Notes: generated by a model from the sequence alone, not told the origin. Shown: positions 47,787 through 59,705, counted from the stretch's first letter. The stretch is DNA of 64,000 nucleotides from Flaccisagitta enflata (GCA_965153355.1 OZ231126.1:66588001-66652000); one strand, 5' to 3'. Translations and numbers: made by a program.

Positions 47787-47951
47787 CTTTTTAGTCGCAG
47801 ACACGCGACTCTACACCTTGACGCGTCGGTCGGTAAGTAGGTCGGTTGGTCGGTCGGTCGGTAGGTCACATTTTTTTAATTTTGAGCGGTATCGGCATTA
47901 CAGCTCCTGCCCAACCGTTCGCGACTGGATTGCCGTGTATCCGGTCTTGTT
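47787..47951 (-). mobile_element. Hairpin-family copy inside a TTC-rich tract
   Basis: TTTTTAGTCGCAGACACGCG, CGGTCGGTCGGTAGG core, CAGCTCCTGCCCAACCG, and GTGTATCCGGTCTTGTTT. TTC repeats on both sides suggest insertion into the microsatellite. Confidence 0.78.
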
Positions 47952-48189
47952 TCTTTATCATCTTCTTTTTTTCTTCATCATCATCATCTTCCTCTTTGTT
48001 TTCTCCCGTTCCTCTGTTTTGGTCATTTTTTTCCTCGTTTTCATCTGAATCGTCATTTCCGTCCTCACAAACTTTTCGCTAATTCTTCGTTTTCATTTTC
48101 TTCATCTTCATCCATTACTTCGAGCGCTCAACACGCCGCGTAACAACGAAACGGAATCAGTTTTTCTCTCGAAAACAACAAAAATAAAA

Positions 48190-48365
<176 letters not shown>

Positions 48366-48550
48366 AGATACAAATTTAAGTGTTTTCAGGTGAGAGATAA
48401 ACGAACTAGGCCACAACTAACATTGACATAAATTAGATTTCATCTGCTCATTATCTTTTGTTTTCAACGATATTCTGGTTATGAAAAACTTCAGGAGAAA
48501 TGCATATGCAGAGGAAACTCGATTTGGGGGATTTCAAGGGACTTTTTTAT

Positions 48551-48789
48551 TTTTAGTTGCTTGCTCCGCGGCTTTACACCCCACTTTGTCGGTCAGTTGG
48601 TCCATCGGTCCGTCGGTCCCTTGAGCCGTCGGTCCATCGGTCTGTCGGTCCGTCCATCACACTTTAATTTCTTTGGTTTTTTTTGTTGTTCTTTTTTTTT
48701 ACTGTTCATACCCATCTGTTTGGCTGGCCTATTTCATAACTGCCCCTGCCCATCAACACGCAATGGGTAGCCTAGATCCGGCTTTGTTT
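48551..48789 (-). mobile_element. Hairpin-family copy, diverged
   Basis: TTTTTAGTTGCTTGCTCCGC (stem partly lost), a CGGTCCGTCGGT core, CCCCTGCCCATCAACACGC, and GATCCGGCTTTGTTTT. Confidence 0.7.
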
Positions 48790-49389
48790 TCTCTAAAATC
48801 TGAATTGAATTCATTGTTTGTTAGTTATTGATGATTACCAAATACATAGTATAACCACATCCTTCTATTGTATCTCAAACCACATAGAAGTTAGAGCTTG
48901 TCAAAGTGAACCTGTATTTTGGAAAAATGCTTATTTTTCAATGGGATTGCAGAACTGAAAATGGCAATGTTTTCACCCTTTTTATGCCATTTCTAAATGG
49001 ATAAAACTAGAAATACCAGATTAAAAAAAAAAAAAAAAAAAAAAAAAAATAGTCTAAGATATTATTTTATTATTTTGAAACTCAATTTGATAGAGAGAAA
49101 AAAAAAAATTTCAATAACTTTTAAAGGAAAATTCTAAGATTTCATCGAACAATCAAACTTTCTTCCTGCTTGAAACTCTTTACACGACTTTGATGGATGC
49201 AATATATCAAACATATTCCTTAGAGGGAAAATTCAAACTAGTAAAATTTAGAATATGAAAACAAATTTTTTTGGTTTGACTCATCAAATTTGGTCTTTGT
49301 TTGCACCTTGACTTAAACAAACTTACAGATGAAAGAAACTCTGAAATCAGGTGTCTACGAAATAAGTGTGTGTCTAGGAATAAGAAAAT

Positions 49390-52345
49390 GAATACATGAA
49401 ACTAAGACATTTTGAATTTGTTGAATTATGACATCGTGAAGTTACAAAATTATGAAAGGATGATAAAATGAAATAACAAAATTACAAATTATGAGTTTTT
49501 GAAATTATGATATTTTAAGATTTTGAACTTATGAAACTATGAAATTTTGAAATTATGAGATTATAGTTTACAAAATATGAAAATTAGAAAATGATAGAAT
49601 TATGAAATCATGAAATTTTGAAATTATAGAGTTTTGAAAATTTGAAACTATGAATTTATGAAAAAACTAGCTAAGAATCTACGAAAATACTAATCATAAA
49701 AATTATGAAACTATGAAAATATGAAAATATCAACTATGGACCATAAGACAGAAAGTTTGGAAATTATCAAACTATTATACTATGAAATAATGAAATATGT
49801 TTATGATATTTACACAACATACATATATGATAAAAAATGAAATAATGAAATAATGAAATTAGGGATTATTGAAACTATGACAATTTTGAATTATGAAATC
49901 ATAGTATTATGAAATTATGATACTTGGAAATTATGAAATGATGAAATCATGAAATTATGAAATTATAAAATTATGAAACTTAGAAATTATGAAATTATGA
50001 AATAATGAAATTATGAAATTATGATAGTATGAAATTATGAAATTATGAAGTTATGAAATTATGAAATTATGAAATTGTGAAATTATGAAATCATGAAATC
50101 ATGAAATCATGAAATTATGAAATTTTGAAATTTTGAAATCATAAAATTGTGGAATTTTGTTTTGAAAATCTGAAGAAATTTTTTGGAATTTTAAAAAAAA
50201 GTTGGATCCTATTAAACTATGAAAAAATAAATCCAAAAAACTATAAAACCATGAACCTATGAAACCATGAAGCTATGCAACTGAAACTATCTACTGGGAA
50301 ATTATGAAGCTTTAAAACTAGATATCCTATAACACTGTCACACTACAGCACTGTGAAACTATAATAAAAAAAAAAAAAAAAAAAACCTATGAAATAAAAA
50401 AAGAAAAAAAAAAAAACGTAAAATCATGAAATTATGAAATTAGGGAATTTTTTAAGTGGCTACGATATGAAACTATGAAACTGCTGAAACTGTGAAACTA
50501 CAGAAATCATGATGATAAAGATAGATATGAATATGCATTAAAATAAATATGGAAATATTTAAAACATAGGAAATTATGAAACGCACTACATTCATGTCAT
50601 TTTGTTGTGAGAACAATTTATGAAAATTTTTTATGCTAATAAAGCATGGATATGTAACCTTGAAATGGTTAACAATAGAACAATGAAGTATGGAAAAAAA
50701 AAGGGGGGGAATTTAAAGCTATGAAACCACAAAACTGTGGGCTATGAATCTATACACAGGGTGTTTAAAAAAAAAAAAAACTAGAGATGCAAAAAAAAAG
50801 ACACTTGACCACAATCTACATTGATATTATCACTATACCCTTTTGGTTTTTTGGTCTTTGACCTCACTGCTCCTGACCAAATGATGAAGTGACCCAAATG
50901 ATGAAGTGACAATCTACAAATAATGAAATAATGAAATAATGAAATAATGAAATAATGAAATAATGAAATAATGAAATAATGAAATAATGAAATAATGAAA
51001 TAATGAAATAATGAAATTATGAAATCATGAAATCATGAAATCATGAAATAATGAAATAATCAAAATATGGAATTTGCAAATTCGAGATAGTGAAATTATG
51101 ACCTTATGGGAAATATAAAAAAAAAATCAATATAGAAGATTTCAAATCTTTAAACTCTTATATTATGAATATATTAAATATGAAAATTTGAGGAAAAAAC
51201 AAGATGAATATAGTGAATATGATTATATGATAAAAAAAAAACATGAAAAAAAATGAAAATATGAACAGATGAAATTATGAAAACACTAACTATGGACCAT
51301 AAAACTGAAAGTTAAGAAACTATGAAATTGTGAAATATGAAACTAACAAACTATGAAATTGTGAAATATAAAATTAACAAACTATGTCATTGTGAAATTA
51401 TGAAATTATGAAATTTTGAAATTATGAAATTATGAAATGATGAAATAATGAAATAATGAAATTATGAAATTATAAATTATGAAATTATGAAATTACGACA
51501 TTATGAAATTATGACATGATATTATGAAATTATAACATTATGACAAAAAAAATGGAAAATTTCAAATTTTGAAGTTTTTTAAGTATTAAACTATGACTTA
51601 ATGAATATATCTATTATGAAAATATAAAACTATGAACTCATGAAAACATTAACTATGGACCACAAGACTGAAAGTTAAGAAACTATGAAACTTTTACTTT
51701 GAAATTTTTAACTTACAAATAATGAGATTATGAAGTTATGAAATAATGGAATTATGAAAAAAAAAAGAAATATAAATAACGAAATAATGAAATAATGAAG
51801 TAATGAAATAATAAAATAATGAAATAATGAAATAATGAAATAATGAAATAATGAAATAATAACATTATGAAATGATGAAATAATGAAACAATGAAAATAT
51901 AACATTATGAAATGATGAAATAATGAAACAATGAAAATAGGAAATTTTGAAATTCGAAATTATGAAATCATGACATTATCAAAAATGAGAAAAAAAAGTT
52001 CTAAAGATTTCAAATTTCAAAACTCTGATATTATGAATATATCAAAAAAAAAAAAAAATTTAAGATAAAAAACAAAATTCTGAAAATTTCAAATTTTGAA
52101 ACTATGACATTATGAATATATCAAGTATGAATATATAAAACATAAATAAATATGAAAACATGAAATTATGAAAACATTAACTAAGAACCATAAAAACTGA
52201 AAGTTAAGAAACTATGAAATTACTATGAAATTACAAAATTTTGAAATTATGAAATTATGAAATTATGAAGTTAAGAAATTATGAAATTATGAAATATGAA
52301 TATCTTAAATCATAGAATATTGGAATATATAAAAAAGAAATATGG
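49390..52345 (+). repeat. AT-rich degenerate 8-bp minisatellite (GAAATTAT-like)
   Basis: GAAATTAT or GAAATAAT units recur for about 3 kb, locally perfect (GAAATAAT about 12 times at 50920-51015) and elsewhere mixed with GAAACTAT, GAAAACTAT and longer unique pieces such as AACTATGGACCATAA. The pattern fades out and returns at 53320-54310 between MITEs. It has no coding potential; ORFs on either strand are short and repetitive. Confidence 0.88.
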
Positions 52346-52508
52346 AAACGTGGATAAAAAAACGCATAAGATTACTGTAATTTTGTTGTGAAAATAATTT
52401 ATGGAAACTATGGAGCTAATTAAGGATGGATATATGACTGTGAAAATATTATCAATAAATAATGAAGTATGGCCTTTGAAAAAAAAAAGTAAGGAAAATT
52501 AGAAACTA

Positions 52509-53275
52509 CAGGGAGTACCACCCCAAACAGGACCAAAGAAAGCGATGTATCTTTGCTTCTAGAAATGGTAGAATGATTCTGTAAACAGGTTCAGAAAGCT
52601 CTTAAAAAACGATTTTTATATCTGTATTTTGCCAAAGGCTCATTAAGAAAACTGAATCCCTTTGTATTATTTAGAGCAAAGTATAGTTTTTACTTTGAGT
52701 TTTTGCTTGTTTTGTTGAGCATTGACAAGCATCCTTTTATCCCACTCTTATTTCCAAACAAATAGTGCTACAATCCTGGCAATGGTCTTGAATTAAAGAT
52801 ATTGTGAGGTAAAATCATACCTGTGCAAAAAATGAGAAAATTGAACAGTATTGGTTGGGTCCAGAGACTTTTTTGTAATTTTCATCACAAAAAATTTTTA
52901 TGTGCATTGATAAAAAAGTCAATAACTATATTGAATGATACAATTTTGACAAAGGTCATGAGGGAATCCCAATCTTCAGTATCCTAGCTTAACTGACAAA
53001 CATTTCTGACAATTTTTTGTCATCTATATCTGTATATAGCTAGGAAAATCTAAGGAAAAACCTTGAATTGGGATAGAAATTAGCATTTTTTGCTAAAAAA
53101 AGGCATTTTTTTATGGTTTTGTTGAGGGTATGTGTTAACCATGACTAGCAAAAGTCTGTATCATTCAAAAATCGTCTGAAGTTATCTTTTAGAAACAGTT
53201 TTCAGAAATGATTTTGCACTTCTAGAAGCAAAAATGCATCGTTTTCTTTTGTCCTGTTTGATGTGATACACCCTG
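52509..53275. mobile_element. 767-bp foldback MITE with TA flanks
   Basis: Left end CAGGGAGTACCACCCCAAAC matches the inverted right end CAGGGTGTATCACATCAAAC; both continue AGGAC(A/C)AAAGAAA. TA lies on each side. Inverted similarity extends inward (CTTCTAGAA…). The interior is unique and has no long ORF. Inserted in the AT-rich minisatellite region. Confidence 0.85.
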
Positions 53276-54320
53276 TATGAAACTTCAAAACTGTGGACTA
53301 TGAATTTATAAACCTTAGAAACTATGAGCCATGAAACTTAAAGGAAATATTGAAAATAGAGATTAAGGACTATGAAATTGCAATTTTATTTGATTATGAT
53401 ATTAGAAAAAAAATTTGAACTTGGGATCATAAAAACTATGAAGTTGTAAACTTTTAAACTGTGAATTTATGAAACTACCATCTTGCTCATAGGTGTCGTC
53501 TCAGTAAAACAAATTAGTTATTCATGGTTGTTAATTCTTGTATTAAGTTTTATTTTTTGGTACAAATATTAAGTATATCTTAGTATTCATTTGGAAAGAT
53601 GTAAATAAAGGATTTTCAAATAATTTTGTGGGAAGAGTCCATCTACTTTTCTAGCAATTTTTTTGCAGCACTTTCAGACCAATGTTTATTCATTTTTATA
53701 TAAAATTCAAATGATTTGAACTAGAATGTCTGGTTGGCGGCATTTAACAGATTTTTTGAAGCTCTTTCTGATGGTCACCGATTTTTGTATGATTTTAAAG
53801 CTATAAGCCAAAAAAAAAATAATGAACATAAACTGGTCTATATTTTTTTCCTCATCTTTTTGCTTATTTTTTTGTTGATATGAACATTTTCACTCTTTTG
53901 GCTCTAAAATCTAGACAACTTGAGCTGCGGAGCTCTGCTTGGCGGCGTTTCAAGGATTTTTTTGCTCTTTCCAAAGGTCACAGATTTTGATAAGGTTTTT
54001 TAAGTAGTTTTGTCACAAATAAGCTATAAAGGTGAGACGATATTTTTTGGGCAAGATGGTATAAAACTATGAAACTTTGGAATTTGTTACTATGAATATT
54101 TGAAACTAAAACTAATAGTCATGAACTATGAGACTGCTTAATAGATGACATAAAACTTTGAAGTGGCCAATTAATGAACTATAAAATGATATTAATATGA
54201 AATTATGAATGGATGGAAGTATAAAACAACAAAACTATGAACTATGAGACTGAAAATTGAAATTATTATAAAACTATGGAAACATGAAACATTAAAGGGA
54301 ATGAAAATTATGTAGTGGGA
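53276..54320 (+). repeat. Remnants of the GAAACTAT-like minisatellite around the 53.5-54.1 kb MITE
   Basis: GAACTATGAAACTAT-type words flank the MITE on both sides (53280-53475 and 54060-54320), indicating insertion into the same repeat field. Confidence 0.65.
53478..54059. mobile_element. 582-bp foldback MITE with TA flanks
   Basis: Ends CCATCTTGCTCATAGGTGTC / inverted CCATCTTGCCCAAAAAATAT, both continuing into CGTCTCA, with TA on each side. The internal sequence has weak repeats (GGCGGC(A/G)TTT…GAT.TTTT) but no ORF. Confidence 0.8.
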
Positions 54321-54707
54321 ACTATGTAACTGCGAACCTTCTCCGCCCATCCGTCCTTTGCAATCCTGGAACATTGTCACTTCCTGTCCAAATTCCTTTA
54401 AAAATTTAACCTAATACGACATAACTACTCTTTATTCTTTCATTTCGTTTCCAGTTGAACAAAAGACACTGAAGCTTGAAAAAAAAAACCAACAAACAAA
54501 TATACATCTGAATTCCCCTCTCCCAGCCTGAGAGAATCGACGGAAGGCGCGTTATTTCTTGTCTGCATTCTCCCAACCTAAGAAAAGCGAGAGACGACGG
54601 CGGTTCTTTACAGACACATCAAACTATATTCTTATGAGCAACTATTTTACGAAAGTGTCACGGAAAGATGAAAATGAAGTACTTCACTAAGACAGAAAAT
54701 CATACCA

Positions 54708-54859
54708 GTTTTTAGTCGCGTATACGCGACTCAATTAGCCACTTTTGGTTGGTCAGTTGGTCGGTTGGTCGGTCGGTCCGTCTATCGCAAGTCACCTTTC
54801 AAGGTTTTGGGTCCTACACACCCGTCCGCGGCTATTGCTGCTGTGCATGCGGCCTTGTT
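54708..54859 (-). mobile_element. Hairpin-family copy just upstream of the gag-like ORF
   Basis: Hairpin GTCGCGTATACGCGAC is a perfect palindrome with altered centre bases; TTGGTCGG core and GTGCATGCGGCCTTGTTT end. It stops 70 bp before the gag-like ATG. Confidence 0.8.
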
Positions 54860-54931
54860 TTACAGTTCCTTTTTAAAGGCTCGTTTTTCTACACATCCTT
54901 TTAACCAATTGTATCTAATCGAATCAGAGTT

Positions 54932-55543
54932 ATGGACAGCTTGGACTCTAAGGCAAGCAAGGACGACCCACCTAAAACAGAGGTAGCAAAGGACTCGCGA
55001 ATACTGTCAATAAAGAAAGCCCTGACCAGTCAATTATCTGCTCTTGAGTACGACCGTGATGTTAAACGCATTTCATTTCCTGCATATGACCAAACAGATC
55101 CTGTACAATTTTGCGACCAGATCTCTGACGAGGTTGAATATGCGCTAGGTCAAGGAATTTCCGAAGAAGACATTGTGTCAAGTCTCATTGCCCATATCAA
55201 GAAAACTAGTCTAAGAAGCCGCTTCATAACTCTATTGAGAAAAAACTATCCTCAATCAGCAAAGGAGGCAATTGAAGCACTGCGCAAATGCTCAATAGGT
55301 AATAGGTATTTTGATGCGTATTATCACTTCAAAAATTTGAAACCAAAAAACATGGAAACTTACTATGATTACATTGAAAGAATATCAAAGTTCGTTGATA
55401 ATCATAACGTTGCTAAGGGGGTTCACAAAACCAACATGATAAAGGACCACTTTATCCAAACGGTGCCAGATCTACCAAGGCACTTGGCAAGTGTGATAAG
55501 GTTGCCTTCCGTTGGACTCGACGATTTACCAGAATATATCCAA
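54932..55543 (+). pseudogene. gag-like capsid ORF, 5' part, interrupted by a MITE
   Basis: An open frame of 204 codons from ATG 54932 has ordinary, non-repetitive composition and stops only because a transposable element begins inside it (in-frame TAG at 55544). It is Lys/Asp-rich at the start, followed by a predicted helical region resembling retroelement capsid proteins. The zinc-knuckle part of the same frame lies at 55891-56394, on the other side of the insertion. No protease, reverse transcriptase or integrase ORF and no clear LTR pair flanks it, so it is either a gag-only non-autonomous retroelement or a former host-captured gag gene. The family (Ty3, Bel/Pao or other) was not determined. 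Confidence 0.65.
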
Positions 55544-55882
55544 TAGGGTGACTTAAAATATGGTAAAATCTGAATCTCGTCTTCCTTGCGGGAGAAATGT
55601 GACCATTTCCATCATAGATGGTAACTCTAAAATCTTGAGATGATCAGACAAAGTTTACTCATGGCCGCAACCCCACCTCATTCCCATTATAAAAGATAGG
55701 AAGCTGCAGAGGCCAAAATCTTTCCTGTATATTTTCTATGGGAAATGAGGGGGGGTTGCGGCCATGAGTAAACTTCATTTGATTGCCACCAGATTTTAGG
55801 GTTATCATCTGTGATGGAAATGGTGTCATTTCTCCCGCGAGGGAGACCAGATTCAAATATGACCATATTTTCAGTCACCCTA
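55544..55882. mobile_element. 339-bp foldback MITE (hAT-like) inside the gag-like ORF
   Basis: The element begins TAGGGTGACT and ends AGTCACCCTA, a perfect 10-bp terminal inverted repeat. It is an imperfect palindrome almost throughout: the arms containing GCGGGAGAAATG and ACTCATGGCCGCAACCCC appear on both strands around a centre near 55705-55725. It is flanked by the direct repeat ATATCCAA (55536-55543 and 55883-55890). An 8-bp target duplication with a TAGGG-type terminus fits the hAT superfamily. It introduces a stop and, with the duplication (347 bp), a frameshift. Confidence 0.88.
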
Positions 55883-55890
55883 ATATCCAA

Positions 55891-56394
55891 AATGAAATGC
55901 ATCAATTGCAAGGACTTCAACACATTAAAACATCAGTGGAAACGTCGCGTGGATCAGAAGAAGAACATCAGCAAGTCCCGGATGGAGGGAAGCATACATT
56001 TCCATCTAGCCCACAGAAAGATTGTTCCCGAAATTTTCCTATCTCCGTTGATATGCAACATGGCATTGATATTCAAAATGGCGTGGATATGCAATATGGC
56101 GCTCATCAACCTCCTGCAATAGAGCCAACACATTTGAATTTCAATTATTTAGGGCAATCTCCCGGGCATGACCATTTCCCTGCAGGCATGCAAAATCAAC
56201 CTCCAGAACAATACCAATACCAGCAACACCAGCAAGCAGGCGAAAATTGGCAACCTGAAATTAAACCAGTGATATGCCGTAAGTGTCGGCAAGAGGGTCA
56301 TTATAGAAAAGAATGTGTCAATGGATCTTTCTGTTCAATCTGCGGAAGAAGCGGTCATCAAAATAGGTCACACAAGAGATATGTGACAAAATAA
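55891..56394 (+). pseudogene. gag-like ORF, 3' part with zinc knuckles
   Basis: This is the continuation of the frame that ends at 55543, resuming directly after the MITE's right target duplication. It encodes a Gln/His/Pro-rich linker and then two nucleocapsid-type zinc knuckles. The first (about 56274-56315) has the canonical C-X2-C-X4-H-X4-C. The second has C-X2-C-X4-H-X4-H, an unusual last ligand. It stops at 56392-56394. The zinc knuckles support a retroelement gag origin. Confidence 0.7.
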
Positions 56395-56527
56395 GAGCAG
56401 TGGAGCAAATGATTTTACAAACGATCAGCTTTGTGTGGTCGGATTTCCAGTTACAGAAAAAAAACTCATGGTATAATATGAATTAAACCATCGGTCAGTT
56501 AATCATCTTATTGAATTATCCAATGTC

Positions 56528-56591
56528 TTTTTTTAGTCCTTTTTAGTCCTTTTTTAGTCCTTCCTGGGGTAGCCGTGTGTCCGGCTTTGTG
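56528..56591 (-). mobile_element. Hairpin-family remnant
   Basis: TTTTTAGTCC repeated three times followed by GGTAGCCGTGTGTCCGGCTT; the core and the hairpin partner strand are missing. Confidence 0.45.
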
Positions 56592-56599
56592 TTCCCTTT

Positions 56600-57185
56600 G
56601 GCTTGTCTGGAAAGTTATCAAGAGAAACTATATAGGTTTGAATTTTGTTTTGAAAAATATAACAAAGAATTTAGGATTTGTGGCCCATATGGGGTTTATG
56701 GACCGAATTGGGTTTCATCTTATTGTAGCATGTGAGTTATTCAAAATTTTTTGTGTTTGTTATAATTGTAACAAACAGATCAAGGCAAGGGGGCGTAGAC
56801 TGCCCTAATGATGGTGGAGTAACATAAGATAATGGTAAAGGGGTGCTTACCAGATGCATTAGGCCTTCTCTAACTGTTTTCTTTTAACTTTCTATCAGTT
56901 CAACACAAAGAACAATGTACAATACAATACTATGTAACAAACAGATCTAGGCAAGGGGGCGCTGTTTTCCCTAATGATGGACAATTGTTCCATGTTGGAG
57001 GCCAAACCAAATACTTATTGCATGAACTAACTGCTTTATTGACTCGTCCCAATTTGGTACTGAGGATTAACAATGTTACAAATAAGAAAAAGTGGACGGC
57101 CTTGCATTAGACTTTGGCTTTTTAAGAAATGAAAATAGAAACTCCAAAAAGAAACTTTGATTCATGAAAGGCATCATAAATTCCC
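56600..57185. other. Unique sequence with a short direct duplication
   Basis: ACAAACAGATC(A/T)AGGCAAGG and GGGCG…CCCTAATGATGG occur at about 56770 and 56937. No gene seen. Confidence 0.45.
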
Positions 57186-57472
57186 TTTTAGTCGCGGAAA
57201 CGCGACTCTTCACCTTGCTTTGTCCCTCAGTATGTCGGTTGGTCAGTCTGTTACAAATGTTTTTAGTCGCGGACACACGACTCTGCACCTTGCTATGTTG
57301 GTCGGTAGGTCCGTAAATTTTTTTTCAATTGCGAGCAATTTTTGCATTGCTGCCCCTGCCCAGCCGTCCACGACTGTCCTACCGTGGGTCCACCCTTATT
57401 TGAATTGCGAGCGCTTTTGCATTGCGGTCCCAACTCCCGGTGACTGTCTTGCCGTGTAAACAACCTTGTTTT
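57186..57472 (-). mobile_element. Nested or duplicated hairpin-family copies
   Basis: Two hairpin starts (TTTTAGTCGCGGAAACGCGA at 57186 and TTTTTAGTCGCGGACACACG near 57262) and two tail regions (CCACCCTTATTTG, then AACAACCTTGTTT) suggest one copy inserted into, or duplicated beside, another. Confidence 0.7.
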
Positions 57473-57639
57473 GCTAAGTAATCACTTACAAGACTTCGGC
57501 TAGCTGCTGTCATTTATTGAACCTCTGATAGAAATTGAATATCTGGTAAACCATTTGTGAGCAACAATTGTTTGGTTAGTCGTCACCTGGCGAGGAAATT
57601 TCTTCGGGTTTTTGCATTGGAGCAACCCCAACAAACATT

Positions 57640-58060
57640 TATTTCGCGCACGTACTACCAACCTCGAGGATGTAAATCCTTAAGGTGTCCTGTTATAGCA
57701 ACTACCGCATTCTCAAGAGTAAGTCGATTTCTTATTTGCGCGTCTACTGCAAACCTCGAGGAGGTCAATCCTTAAGGTGTCCCTATTAGCAACTACTCAT
57801 TTTTTAGAGAAATCCGATTCTTATTTGCGCGTCTACTGCAAACCTCGAGGAGGTCAATCCTTAAGGTGTCCCTATTAGCAACTACTCATTTTTTAGAGAA
57901 ATCCGATTCTTATTTGCGCGTCTACTGCAAACCTCGAGGAGGTCAATCCTTAAGGTGTCCCTATTAGCAACTACTCATTCTTTAGAGAAATCCGATTCTT
58001 ATTCGCGCGTCCACTGCCAACCTTGAGGAGGAAAATCCTTAAGGTGTCCCCTTTCAACAA
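57640..58060 (+). repeat. 89-bp tandem repeat, about five copies
   Basis: AAACCTCGAGGAGGTCAATC starts at 57751, 57840 and 57929 (exact 89-bp spacing) with diverged flanking copies. Each unit contains CCTTAAGGTGTCCC and GCGCGTCTACTGC. Confidence 0.88.
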
Positions 58061-58677
58061 CTACGTGCATTTTCAACGATTACTGTGGACCATATTTTTG
58101 GACACCCGATGTCTAAAAGCTTGAAGAAATTATCGCTTTCAGATTCCTGCACCGTTTGATCATAATGGTTGTTGCTATCATGGATTACTTAAGCAACTGC
58201 ACTGTCACGCGTGGTGCAGTTGCAATTTGACTCTTGTCAGATAGCCTCTTTTATGTCTCCTTGTCATGCCCTTCGATCAATGGGCCTCCTTTCCACAATC
58301 AGCGATGTGGAACTAGACCATTCATGGCTTCTGTGACTTTTCACTTCCTTGACACCACTGCTTCCGTTATGATTCTTCACTTCACTTCAAGACCTAAAAA
58401 GCCCATGAAGGAGGCACGCACAGGAATTGACGTTTTTGGGGTCTTCTGAAAGGTCTCATGTTTCTTGAGGTTCTTTCTCTAAGTTCATTTCCCTATAAAT
58501 TACGCCACTCATAAATACAAGACAAAGATATGAAATACCTCGGGCAATAGGTGAAATACCGGGCAACTTATGAATACAAAGCATAGATATGGAATTATGC
58601 CACTAATGGATACATGGCAAAGATATGGTAATGTGCCTTTATCGATTCATGGCTAAAATATGAATTTCATGAATTAC

Positions 58678-59439
58678 ACCGTATTTAAATCGAGATGGCG
58701 GGTGGTAGGCCTTTGTGGCTCCAAAGCTGCTAGCCCAGAGGCCTTCAGGTTTTCAGTGGGTGTTGGTTGCAGGTGACCATTTTGTCATGCGGAGACCAGT
58801 ATTTTCATTCTGAATGGTTTGGGGTCAGTTAAATAAACGGAATAGGCCAAATTTTTTCAAGGCTTAATCTTTTTTTCTTGTTTTATTTGAGAAGACTTGT
58901 CTTTATCCACATACAGATGTCAAAGAAATTGAGCTAGAACTCCGGGGTTGGTCTCAGATGATAGGAAATTTTTCAAAGATTACACATTTACCAGAAAAAA
59001 TTGAAAAAAGTTAGAAATATTTTGAGGTTATCATTGGTTTTTGACAATCATCGCTAAAATCCAGAGTGTCAATCATTTGAAAATCATTCAAATCTTTATA
59101 AATGCAATACAATGATGAAATTTTTAAGCAGAACTTATATTCATGATTTGTTACTCTTCTTTTAAGACCAACCCCGGGGTCCAAGCTTGCTTAACCAGGA
59201 AAAAATCAATGAAGAAAAAGATTCTTCCAAGTGTAGCTGGGAGAAATTGATTTTTTCCATGAAATTGATAGCTTTTCAATGCTTTAATGACCCCCAAACT
59301 ATTCAGTATTAAAGTCTGAGTTTTGGCATGACGGGAGGGTCAGTTGTTGCCAACATTCACTGGGGATTTGGGGGCTTTGAGGCTGGTAGTTTTGGAGCTA
59401 CGGGGGTTTGCTGTTTGCCATTTCGATTTGAAGACGGTG
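58678..59439. mobile_element. 762-bp foldback MITE with long arms
   Basis: Ends CACCGTATTTAAATCGAGAT / inverted CACCGTCTTCAAATCGAAAT; TA on both sides. The arms remain similar for over 250 bp (…CCCGGGGTTGGTCT… occurs on both strands). No transposase ORF. Confidence 0.83.
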
Positions 59440-59473
59440 TAGGAATACAAGCCTATTATGAATGCATGGTCAG

Positions 59474-59705
59474 TTTTAGTCCCGTGCATGCGACTCTACA
59501 GTCTGCTTTGTCTGTCGGTCAGTTGGTTGGTTGGTCAGTTGCATTTTACTTCTTTTTATGATTTTATTTCTTTGACCTCACTGCTGCTGCCCACGTAGTC
59601 AAGTGGTTTTAAACATGACTCCTGCACACCCGCACGCAAAAATTTGGGACAAAATTGTTTTTATTCTTTACACGCAACTTTGGTAGCCATGTATCTGGCC
59701 TCGTT
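59474..59705 (-). mobile_element. Hairpin-family copy
   Basis: TTTAGTCCCGTGCATGCGAC, a short core, TTGACCTCACTGCTGCTGCC, and TAGCCATGTATCTGGCCTCG. Same subfamily as 21689. Confidence 0.75.

Noticed and set aside
55544-55882. The segment between the two gag-like halves as an intron
   Set aside because: It lacks a GT donor that would avoid the in-frame TAG, is palindromic, and is bracketed by an 8-bp direct repeat, which is a transposon signature.
57640-58060. CRISPR array
   Set aside because: Units are contiguous tandem repeats without unique spacers, and the DNA is eukaryotic.
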